Assembly: GCF_052116585.1 (NCBI RefSeq)
Contig: NZ_JBQKKT010000006.1
Span: 1 to 64,000, forward strand
Length of the DNA stretch: 64,000 nucleotides
From: Luteococcus sp052116585
GTDB lineage: Bacteria; Actinomycetota; Actinomycetes; Propionibacteriales; Propionibacteriaceae
Direction: 5' to 3'
Position numbers and translations under genes: made by a program. The notes under the pieces were generated by a model. It saw nothing but the letters and a program-made list of their open reading frames with translations, did not search any database and was not told where the DNA came from. This document shows, in pieces, positions 17,389 to 25,065 of the stretch; within the stretch, counting starts at the first letter, position 1; each line of letters begins with the position of its first letter.

Positions 17389-19213
17389 GAGCGATCTCCT
17401 GCACCTCGCCCGGTTGCTCGTCGTCGAGCACCCGGTCCCACGGAGCGTCCTTCGGCTGCCCCTGCCAGACCACCCGTCCCGCCTCCATCAGCACCAACCG
17501 ATCAGCCAGCATCGCGGTGTCCCGATCGTGCGTCACCAGCACGCAGGTGCGTCCCCGGGCCAGGGCCGAGATGGCCTGGTTGACCAACACGACATTCTCC
17601 GGATCCAGACCGGTGGTGGGCTCGTCGAGGAGCAGCACCGGTGCATTGCGCAGGAAGGCCCGGGCCAGGCTGATCCGCTGTCGCTGGCCGCCCGAAAGAC
17701 TGCTGCCCCGTTCCGAGACCTCCGTCTGCAGCCCGTCGGGCAGCAGGTCCGTGAACTCGTCGACGCGGGCCAGCCGCACGGCCTGCGCCACCTCCTCGTC
17801 GCTGGCGTGGGGACGGCCCTGCCGGATGTTGTCCTCGATGGTGCCGGTGAACAGCGACGCCTCCTGCTGCACCAGCGCCAGCCGGTAGCGCAGCTGCGAC
17901 AGTGCCACGTCGCGCACGTCGATGCCGTCCAGCTGCACACTGCCCTGGTCGGGATCGATCAACCGCAGCAGGAGCGAAATGGTGGTCGACTTGCCCGAAC
18001 CGGACGGCCCCACCACCGCGACGGTCTCGCCGGGCTTGACGTTGAGGTCGACGCCGCGCAGCACCGGAATGCCGTCGGTGTAGGACAGGTGCACGTCGTG
18101 CAGGGTGATCTCGCCACGCACCCGGGTCAGCGGCACCGGACTGGCTGGTGAGACGATCTCCGGCTCCTGGTCCAGCAGGTCCGCCACCCGCTCCCCCGAC
18201 GCGCTGGCCCGCGCGATGCGTCCGGTGTACTTGGCCAGATCCCGCAGCGGCTTCATCGACGTCTTCAGGTAGGTGGTGAACAGCACCAGGTCTCCGGGGG
18301 TCATGGCACCCTGCATGGTGCGCATGCCACCCAGCCACAGCACGGTCGCCGTGGCCACCCCCACCAGGGCGTCGGTGCGGCGCTCCAGGCCGGCGGCGAG
18401 TCGTCGGGCCTTCACACCGTCCTTGAGCGACTTCAGGTTGGAACCGCCGAAGTGCTCGGACCGCTCACGCTCCATGTTGTAGGCCTGCACATGGGTCATC
18501 GCCCCCAGGGTCTCCTGGGCGATGTTGGCCAGGTCTCCCTCGCTGCGACGTGTCTTGCGGGCGGCCCGGGTGATCTTGCCGCCGCTGTTGCGCGAGAACA
18601 GCCAGAAACAGAGGATCGTCGCCACCACGACGCCGGCCAGGATGGGATCCAGCCACAGCATCACGCCCAGCATCGTGAACAGCGTGACGATGTTGACCAC
18701 CAGCGGCATTCCGGCGGTCACCGCCACCTCCTGCAGCTTGCCGACGTCGCCCACCAGCCGCTGCACCACATCCCCGGAGCGCCCCTTGGTGTGCTGGGCG
18801 CGGGAGAGGGTCTGCACATGGTCGAAGACCCGGGCACGCAGCTGGGTGGCGATCCGGGAGCCGGCCAGCGCCAACGCCACGGTGGCCCCGTAGTTGAACA
18901 GGGCGCGCAGCCCCACCAGGGCGACGGTGGCCAGGGCGCACAGCAGCAGAACCCTGGGGGTGGCCACCGGTCCACCCGCGTTGAGGTCTGCACCCAGGCT
19001 GCGGCTCACCGCGTCGATCACGAACTTGGTGGGCCACGGTTCCAGCACGCGCATGGCCACCTCGGCCAGCAGCAGCACGGCTGCCAGGACCATCAGGCGC
19101 GTCTGGCCACCCAGGTGTGGCTTCACCAAACCCAGGGTGCGCTGGAAGGGCGTCGGCTCCTCCGCAGAACGAGGCGTCCTGACGGAGGTCCGCGGCAGGG
19201 CAAGCAGCTTCAC
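17381..19213 (-). CDS. ABC exporter (fused membrane and ATPase domains)
   Basis: A 610-aa half-transporter of the MsbA/MDR type, expected to work as a homodimer. Six transmembrane helices occupy roughly the first 310 residues; the ATPase has Walker A GPSGSGKST, the Q-loop, signature LSGGQRQRISLARA, Walker B VLLLDEPTTG and the H-loop VTHD. All catalytic residues look intact. GTG at 19213 overlaps the upstream glycosyltransferase stop (GTGA) with GGAGG upstream. By context it exports a glycosylated compound made by the adjacent enzymes. Confidence 0.92.
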   Translation of the reverse strand: MKLLALPRTSVRTPRSAEEPTPFQRTLGLVKPHLGGQTRLMVLAAVLLLAEVAMRVLEPWPTKFVIDAVSRSLGADLNAGGPVATPRVLLLCALATVALVGLRALFNYGATVALALAGSRIATQLRARVFDHVQTLSRAQHTKGRSGDVVQRLVGDVGKLQEVAVTAGMPLVVNIVTLFTMLGVMLWLDPILAGVVVATILCFWLFSRNSGGKITRAARKTRRSEGDLANIAQETLGAMTHVQAYNMERERSEHFGGSNLKSLKDGVKARRLAAGLERRTDALVGVATATVLWLGGMRTMQGAMTPGDLVLFTTYLKTSMKPLRDLAKYTGRIARASASGERVADLLDQEPEIVSPASPVPLTRVRGEITLHDVHLSYTDGIPVLRGVDLNVKPGETVAVVGPSGSGKSTTISLLLRLIDPDQGSVQLDGIDVRDVALSQLRYRLALVQQEASLFTGTIEDNIRQGRPHASDEEVAQAVRLARVDEFTDLLPDGLQTEVSERGSSLSGGQRQRISLARAFLRNAPVLLLDEPTTGLDPENVVLVNQAISALARGRTCVLVTHDRDTAMLADRLVLMEAGRVVWQGQPKDAPWDRVLDDEQPGEVQEIAHD

Positions 19214-20403
19214 AGGCGCCCCTCCAATGGCGCCAGGGTGGCCGCCAGCACGTGCGCCCACGAGTGCTGGCGCTCCATGAGATCCCGCCCCGCGCGGCCC
19301 AGCTGCCGGGCGCGCTCCGGCCGGGCGACGAGCGCGTCGATCGCAGCGGCCAGCGCTGCGGGATCCGACGGAGGCACCAGCACCCCGGTCTGCCCGTCGA
19401 GCACCACCTGCGGGATCTCACCGATCCGGCTGGCCACCACCGGCAGGCCGGCGGCGCTGTACTCGTAGACCTTCAACGGGGAGAAGTAGTGGTCGTCGGA
19501 GGCCGGATAGGGCGCCACGGCAACCAGTGCACCCGCCAGGTGCCCGGGCACGTCCTGTGGTGCCACTGCGCCGACCATCTCCACATCCAGCTGGTGCTCG
19601 GCGGCCAGAGCCTCAAGCTGTTCTCGTTGCGGCCCGTCGCCGACGATCCGCAGCCGCCAGGGCTCCCGGGCCAGCGTGGCTGCCGTGAAGAGGTGCTCCG
19701 TGCCGTGCCACGGCTTCAGGGTTCCGACGAAGACAACCACGCCCGGGCCCGAGAGATCAGGCTCCACTGCCGTGATGCGGTTGGTGTTGACGCCATTGGG
19801 GGTGACGACGACGGCGCCCGGCTCCGCCCCCGCCTCGGCGGCACGATCCCGCACCCACTGGGCGACGGGTTCGCTGACACAGGCCACCACATCCGCGGCG
19901 TCCAACTGGCGAGCCAGGGCGGTGTACGTTCCCTGCACGTCGATCAGCTCACGATGGGTGCGCTGCTCGTCGATCAAGGGCGAGTTCACCTCCAGCACGG
20001 TGGGCAGGTCTGGCTGCGCGGAACGCACCTGCGCCATCACCTGGCTGAACAGCGAATAGCGCTCGTGGACCAGGTCATGGCCACCGGCCTTGACCAACTC
20101 CGCGATCTGCTGCGAGGCCTGCTTCTGACCGGGCTCCCGCTCGGCGCCCTTGCCGCGCACCTTCACCTCGGTGACCTCCAGGTCGGCCAGGTCCGAGGGC
20201 ACGTCGTCGCCACGTCGGGCGCAGTAGACGTGCACGTGGGCGCCGCGCTCGCGCCAGGCCCGCACCAGTTCCTGGATGTGCACGCTGGCCCCCTTGGTGC
20301 CGAAGACCGGGATACCAGGATCGACGCAGACATAGGCGACGCTGGTCACCCTGCCCGCTGGCTGCTGCGGGACCTGCTCGAAGATCTCTTCCGGGGCCAT
20401 CAT
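19210..20403 (-). CDS. GT4-type glycosyltransferase
   Basis: A 397-aa GT-B glycosyltransferase. The N-terminal acceptor domain contains PVFGTKGASVHIQELVRA; the donor domain has VVFVGTLKPWHGTEHLF, RIVGDGPQRE and the nucleotide-sugar signature SPLKVYEYSAAGLPVVAS(R)IGEIPQVV with its EX7E-like region. Sugar specificity is not readable. ATG at 20403 overlaps the preceding glycosyltransferase stop (ATGA) and has GGAGGT 8 bases upstream. Confidence 0.88.
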   Translation of the reverse strand: MMAPEEIFEQVPQQPAGRVTSVAYVCVDPGIPVFGTKGASVHIQELVRAWRERGAHVHVYCARRGDDVPSDLADLEVTEVKVRGKGAEREPGQKQASQQIAELVKAGGHDLVHERYSLFSQVMAQVRSAQPDLPTVLEVNSPLIDEQRTHRELIDVQGTYTALARQLDAADVVACVSEPVAQWVRDRAAEAGAEPGAVVVTPNGVNTNRITAVEPDLSGPGVVVFVGTLKPWHGTEHLFTAATLAREPWRLRIVGDGPQREQLEALAAEHQLDVEMVGAVAPQDVPGHLAGALVAVAPYPASDDHYFSPLKVYEYSAAGLPVVASRIGEIPQVVLDGQTGVLVPPSDPAALAAAIDALVARPERARQLGRAGRDLMERQHSWAHVLAATLAPLEGRL

Positions 20404-21644
20404 GCAAGAACACCTCCAGTGGTGAGGGTGGACAACAGGCGCGCCTGCTTACGGGTGTCGAACTTCTCCTCGACGAGGGCCCGGGCGGCCCGGGCCACCT
20501 CCACCCGCGGCCACTGCGGATCGGCCACCTGGCGCAGCGCACCGGCGAGCCGCGACGACAGCCCGGCGGGATCCTTGGAGAGCAGGATTCCCGTGGCCTG
20601 CTGGCCATCTCCGGCCGGGTGCAGTGCCTCCGGGATTCCGGTGACGTCGGTGGCCACGCACGGCAGGCCGCTGGCCATCGCCTCCAGGATCACCGTGGGC
20701 AGACCGTCGGCATTGTTGTCGGAACCGACGATGCACGGCGCGGCCATCACGTCAGCCCAGGCGATCTCGTCCACCAGCTCGGCCTGGCTGCGCGCGCCGA
20801 GCAGGGTGATTACCTGGTCCAGACCGGCCTCGGTGATCTGGGAGCGCAGCTCGTCATGCTTCTCCCCCTCCCCAACGATGCGCGCCTGGACCGGCAGCCC
20901 TGTGTCGACGAGTTCACCGATTGCCTCGACGAAGTGGTTGAAGCCCTTCTTCTCCACCAGGCGCCCCACGCCCAGCACGCGCAGCGGATCATGCACCGGG
21001 TCCGGATCGACGTAGTTGAAGCGCGGGAGCTCCAGCCCATTGCGCACCAACACCACCTTGCTGGCCAGGGCCGGATCCACCTGCGCCAGCAGAAAGGTTT
21101 GGTTGTACTCGCTGATCGCGATCACGTGGCTGGCGCGGTGGAGGACCTCACGCAGCACCTGCGGGTCCACCTCGTCGTGGAAGAGGTCCTTGGCGTGCGT
21201 CGTGACGCTGAACGGGATGCCGACCAGTGCGGCGGCCACCGCGGTGCAGCGGGCCGCGATGTTGGCGAAGTGCACGTGGGCGCGGGTGATCCCGTCGGCC
21301 TTCCAGCGCAGGGCCAGATCCACGGCCTGGGCCACCTCACTGGGCTCCATCTGCACCAGGAAGGGCATCAGCTCGCCATAGCGAGCCCCGAAATCCGGAA
21401 GCTGCTCCTGCCCCCTGCGGATGACATCCCATTCCATGCTCAGCTTGTAGGGGCGTCGGATGTGCGTGACCGGCGCCTGGACCTGGGCGAGCTGCGGGTG
21501 GAAGCGGGAGTCCCCGGTGGGTTTGAGGGCATAGATGGCGATGTCCTCCCCGTCGGCCTCCCGGGAAAGGATCTCGGTGACGACGAAGGTCTCCGAGAAG
21601 CGCGGATAGACCTTCACCACATAGGCGATGCGTTCAGCTGACAA
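20400..21644 (-). CDS. GT4-type glycosyltransferase
   Basis: A 414-aa GT-B enzyme starting AERIAYVVKVYPRFSETFVVTE, an arrangement shared by bacterial GT4 enzymes of exopolysaccharide clusters. The donor domain shows LGVGRLVEKKGFNHFVEA, RIVGEGE and ADGLPTVILEAMASGLPCVAT. I place the start at TTG 21644: AGGAGG lies 6 bases upstream and it overlaps the upstream gene by 11 bases, whereas the longer frame has no support. Second of three consecutive transferases. Confidence 0.88.
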   Translation of the reverse strand: MSAERIAYVVKVYPRFSETFVVTEILSREADGEDIAIYALKPTGDSRFHPQLAQVQAPVTHIRRPYKLSMEWDVIRRGQEQLPDFGARYGELMPFLVQMEPSEVAQAVDLALRWKADGITRAHVHFANIAARCTAVAAALVGIPFSVTTHAKDLFHDEVDPQVLREVLHRASHVIAISEYNQTFLLAQVDPALASKVVLVRNGLELPRFNYVDPDPVHDPLRVLGVGRLVEKKGFNHFVEAIGELVDTGLPVQARIVGEGEKHDELRSQITEAGLDQVITLLGARSQAELVDEIAWADVMAAPCIVGSDNNADGLPTVILEAMASGLPCVATDVTGIPEALHPAGDGQQATGILLSKDPAGLSSRLAGALRQVADPQWPRVEVARAARALVEEKFDTRKQARLLSTLTTGGVLA

Positions 21645-22833
21645 GGGATTCCTCCTGGTTTCTCCGGCGGGCGACGATGTCCGCTGCCGAGTGGGCAACG
21701 GTCTGCAGACCGTCGAGGGCAAGGTGGGTGCGATCCGCGCGGGCGCCCAGGGCCCCGTGCCACCACTGGCTGATGGCGTCGGGCGACAGCTCTTCCTGGC
21801 GGAGGACGTCGACGGCCCCCTGCCCGGCGAGTGCCTCGGCGCGGATCAGTTGTTCGGTGCGGGGCCACTCGCGCGGCACGAACAGGGCCGGGGTGGTGGT
21901 GGCCAGCACCTCGGTGGCGGTGTTGTAGCCCGCCATCGTGATGGCCGCCTCGGCGTGGTGCAGCGGGCCAGCGACGTCCGGCAGTTGGCGCATCACCAGG
22001 GTCCGCTTGCGAGCGGCCTGGACGACCCGCTGGAACTGCTCGTCGGGCATCTGCGGGCCGGTGACCAGCACCTGGCGGTAACCGTGTGGAACCTTGGCCC
22101 TGGCGGCTGCCATGCACAGGTCGAATCCGTCGGAACCACCCCCGGTGGTGGTCAGCAGATAGGGCTTCTCCAGGTCGCACTCCAGCTCCTTCGTGGAGCG
22201 GCCGATGGCGAGATAGCCCTGGAAACGCACCAGCTCGTGCAGCTCCCGGGGAAGCTCGCCGGTGGCACGCAGGTCATGGACCGCCTGGTCCCCGTAGACC
22301 CAGATCTCGTCGTACAGATTGCGGACCTGGCCCGGCGAGACGCGCGTCCACTCCCGGGCAGTGGCCTGTGGGTCGTCGAGCACTTCGCGCAGCCCCAGCA
22401 CCAGCGCCACCCCGGGGTATTCGCGGCGTAGCGTCTGCAGGGCTGGCAGCAGTTCCCCGTCGATGCCCAGGGCGTGCCGATCGATGATGACCAGGTCAGG
22501 CGCGAAGGAGCGCAGTGTGGCCCGGATGATGTCGCTGCGCAGTGAGGTGACGGTGTCCAGGCTCAGGTCGAGTCGACGGGGATCGTAGTCGCGGCCCTGC
22601 TTGCAGACTGCCGGCAGGGTGACCACGTCGAAGCCCTCGGGCAGGTTTGCCGGATCACTCTCCGGGACGCCGTTGAGGAGCAGGCCGGTGACTGGGCGTC
22701 CGGTCAGCTCGGGCAGCCAGCGGGCGAGTGCCTGGGCCAGAGCCGTGTTCCGGCTGAAGTGCCCCAGCCCTTGTGCGTCGTGTGAGTAGAAGACCACCCG
22801 TAGCGGCGCCGGCTCCGCTGCCTCCATCGTCAT
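21634..22833 (-). CDS. COG4671-type predicted glycosyltransferase
   Basis: A 399-aa protein resembling the MurG/GT28-like predicted glycosyltransferases. It begins VVFYSHDAQGLGHFSRN, a nucleotide-sugar enzyme start, has LTTTGGGSDG in mid-protein, and the C-terminal AAITMAGYNTATEVLA and PALFVPREWPRTEQLIRA donor-binding segment. I chose ATG 22833 (MTMEAAEP) with AGGGGGA upstream; the longer frame adds 31 residues without similarity. First gene of the glycosyltransferase/exporter operon, so the operon promoter should lie in the gap to amt. Confidence 0.85.
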   Translation of the reverse strand: MTMEAAEPAPLRVVFYSHDAQGLGHFSRNTALAQALARWLPELTGRPVTGLLLNGVPESDPANLPEGFDVVTLPAVCKQGRDYDPRRLDLSLDTVTSLRSDIIRATLRSFAPDLVIIDRHALGIDGELLPALQTLRREYPGVALVLGLREVLDDPQATAREWTRVSPGQVRNLYDEIWVYGDQAVHDLRATGELPRELHELVRFQGYLAIGRSTKELECDLEKPYLLTTTGGGSDGFDLCMAAARAKVPHGYRQVLVTGPQMPDEQFQRVVQAARKRTLVMRQLPDVAGPLHHAEAAITMAGYNTATEVLATTTPALFVPREWPRTEQLIRAEALAGQGAVDVLRQEELSPDAISQWWHGALGARADRTHLALDGLQTVAHSAADIVARRRNQEESLVS

Positions 22834-23289
22834 TCCCCCTGTGCCCCTATGGGCTTGTGTTCCTCTGGGCTGCCATGTTTGGAAACCTTCAGCATCCACC
22901 ACACAACGAGACAATGACGCCCCCATGAAGGCAGGATTAACGAATCTTCATCTGGACACCCTTGACGTCACCCCCTGCACCTGCTGATGCTGGCTGCGCC
23001 GACCGGCAGCTCCTCACCACCCGCCAGCTCCCCACCACCCGACCGCTCCCCACCACCCGACCGCCAGAAACAGATGCATAGGCGGTCTCCAGTGCAGTAT
23101 GTGCACTGGAGACCGCCTATGCATCTGTTTCTGGCGGGGGTCGAGCGGGAGTCGGGGGTTGGGACTCGGGCCGGTTTGGGACGTGGGGGTCTTTGGGACT
23201 CGGGCACATCCGGCCAGCCGCGGAACCGAAACGGCCCCGTAACACGAGCACAACACCGCCGAAATCAGCGTGCCGCAGGCTTTCCTCCC
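22834..23289. other. divergent intergenic region upstream of glycosyltransferase operon and amt
   Basis: A 456-bp region between divergent operons. It holds a short direct repeat of CCCCACCACCCGACCG near 23015-23065 that runs directly into the palindrome at 23062-23136. Promoters for both directions should be here, but none is clear enough to mark. Confidence 0.5.
23062..23136. repeat. dispersed palindrome, copy 3
   Basis: Perfect inverted repeat, 35-bp arms, loop GTATG. Middle segment AGGCGGTCTC differs from copy 1 (ATGCGGTGAC) with the complementary change in the right arm. The only copy in a divergent intergenic region, which argues against a purely terminator role. Confidence 0.97.
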
Positions 23290-24671
23290 ATGACACAGAT
23301 CAATGCAGCCGACACTGCCTGGGTCCTGGTCAGCGCCAGTCTGGTACTGCTGATGACCCCGGCGTTGGCCCTCTTCTACGGAGGCATGGTCCGCTCCAAG
23401 ACCGTGCTCAACATGATGATGATGTCTGCCGCCTCGATGGGGCTGGTGGGTGTCCTGTGGGTGCTCTACGGATACTCCATGACCTTTGGAAAGTCCTGGC
23501 ACGGACTCGTGGGCAATCCGCTGGAGTTCGCGGGGATGCGCGGCGTCACCGAGCTGGCCGTCGGGCCGCAGGGCACCAGATTCCCGCGATGGCATTCGCG
23601 GGCTTCCAGGCGGCCTTCGCCATCATTGCCGTTGCGCTGGTCAGCGGCGCCGTCGCCGACCGGATGCGCTTCACCGCCTGGTTGGCCTTCAGCGGGCTGT
23701 GGGTGACGCTGTGCTACTTCCCTGCCGCCCACTGGGTCTTCGCGATTGATGGGCTGGTCAGTTCCCAGGGCGGATGGATCGCCAATGACGTGCGCGCCTT
23801 CGACTTTGCCGGAGGCACCGCGATCCACATCAATGCGGGCGCCGCGGCTCTGGCGCTGTCCTTCGTCCTGGGACCACGGATCGGCTTCGGCAGCACGCCG
23901 ATGCGCCCGCACAATCTGACCCTGGTGATGCTCGGGGCCGGTCTGTTGTGGTTCGGTTGGTTCGGCTTCAATGCGGGTTCCGCCCTTGCCGCGGGACAGC
24001 TGGCCGCGCACGTCTGGATCAATACCCTGGCCGCGCCTGCCGCCGGCCTGCTGGCCTGGCTGGTCACGGAGCAGGTGCGCGACGGCCATCCGACCAGCCT
24101 TGGCGCCGCCTCCGGGATCGTCGCCGGCCTCGTGGCGATCACTCCGGCCGCAGCGGTCGTGACACCTGTCGGGGCCCTGGTGATCGGTGCCCTGAGCGGC
24201 TCCCTGTGCGCCTGGGCCATCCGCTGGAAGCACGTCGTCGGACTGGATGACTCGCTCGACGTGGTGGGCGTGCACCTGGTGGGCGGCCTGTGGGGAACGG
24301 TGGCCGCCGGCCTGTTCGCCACCACCGAACTCACCGACGGGCATGCGGGCCTGCTGATGGGCGGCGGCACCGACCAGCTGGTGCGCCAGGTCATCGGAGG
24401 TCTGGCCGTGCTCATCCCGGGTCTGGTGGTCAGCTGGGTCATCGCCCAGGTGGTGGACCGCACCATCGGACTGCGGGTCTCGGCGCACACGGAGCGCAAT
24501 GGCATCGATCTGGGCGAGCATGCCGAGAGCGGTTATGACCTGAGCCGGGTGCAGTACTCGTCCTACCGTCGCTCGATCGTGGTTCCCGTCGAGGCACCCG
24601 CTGACGCCCAACACAACGACACCCAACACAACGACACCCAGCACAACGACACCCAGGAGGTCTCCGCATGA
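23290..24671 (+). pseudogene. amt: ammonium transporter, frameshifted
   Basis: Amt channel of about 460 aa split by a frameshift. The first frame from ATG 23290 gives MTQINAADTAWVLVSASLV, PALALFYGGMVRSK and YGYSMTF, ending in-frame similarity at GPQGT (about 23577). The second frame resumes with QIPAMAFAGFQAAFAIIAVAL and continues through the remaining helices (FAGGTAIHINAGAAAL, LLWFGWFGFNAGSA, HLVGGLWGTVAAGLF) to the stop at 24671. Restoring one C (ACCCAG for ACCAG near 23574-23579) rejoins the frames as GTQIPAMAF. It may be a real pseudogene or a sequencing omission. It is coupled to glnK by an ATGA overlap and has a repeat-encoded C-terminus. Confidence 0.85.
24612..24656 (+). repeat. three-copy 15-bp coding repeat at the Amt C-terminus
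   Basis: Three units of CACAACGACACCCA(A/G) in tandem encode HNDTQ three times just before the stop. In frame, so copy-number change would only alter tail length. Confidence 0.9.
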
Positions 24672-25006
24672 GACTCGTCACCGCCATCATCCAGCCCGAC
24701 GCAGTTGAGCCCGTGCAGGTGGAGCTGCACCGGCACGGCATCAACGGGATGACGTTGACCGAGGTCTGCGGCTATGCCCGGCAGCGGGGCCACCAGGAGC
24801 TCTATCGTGGCGAGCAGGTGACCATCGACTTCACGGACAAGGTGAAGCTGGAGATCCTGGCCGACGACGACGAGGCGAGCGGCATCGCCGAGGTGGTCTG
24901 CCGGGCCGCCAGGACCGGCTCCGTGGGCGACGGGAAGGTGTGGATCACCCCTGTTGAGCAAGTGATCCGGATCCGGACCGGAGAACAGGGCCCGGCGGCC
25001 ATCTGA
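24668..25006 (+). CDS. glnK: PII nitrogen regulatory protein
   Basis: A 112-aa PII signal protein that binds ATP/ADP and 2-oxoglutarate and blocks Amt when nitrogen is plentiful. It shows the T-loop GHQELYRGEQVTIDF with the modifiable tyrosine (here residue 46), KVKLEIL and the C-terminal TGSVGDGKVWITPVEQVIRIRTGE of the family. The N-terminus (MRLVTAIIQPDAVEPV) is five residues more compact than typical. ATG overlaps the amt stop. No adenylyltransferase gene is seen here. Confidence 0.94.
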   Translation: MRLVTAIIQPDAVEPVQVELHRHGINGMTLTEVCGYARQRGHQELYRGEQVTIDFTDKVKLEILADDDEASGIAEVVCRAARTGSVGDGKVWITPVEQVIRIRTGEQGPAAI

Positions 25007-25029
25007 TGGCCCTGCGCCTGCATCACCCA

Positions 25030-25065
25030 CCGCACCCATCGGGTCAGTTGAGCCGATGGGTGCGG
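25030..25065. terminator. bidirectional terminator after glnK and the efflux pump
   Basis: A perfect 13-bp stem CCGCACCCATCGG / CCGATGGGTGCGG with a 10-nt loop. It starts 24 bases after the glnK stop, and the minus-strand efflux gene ends within its loop. No T-run. Confidence 0.7.

Noticed and set aside
23570..23590. Programmed frameshift in amt
   Set aside because: No slippery heptamer or downstream stem stands out, and Amt is not known to use recoding.
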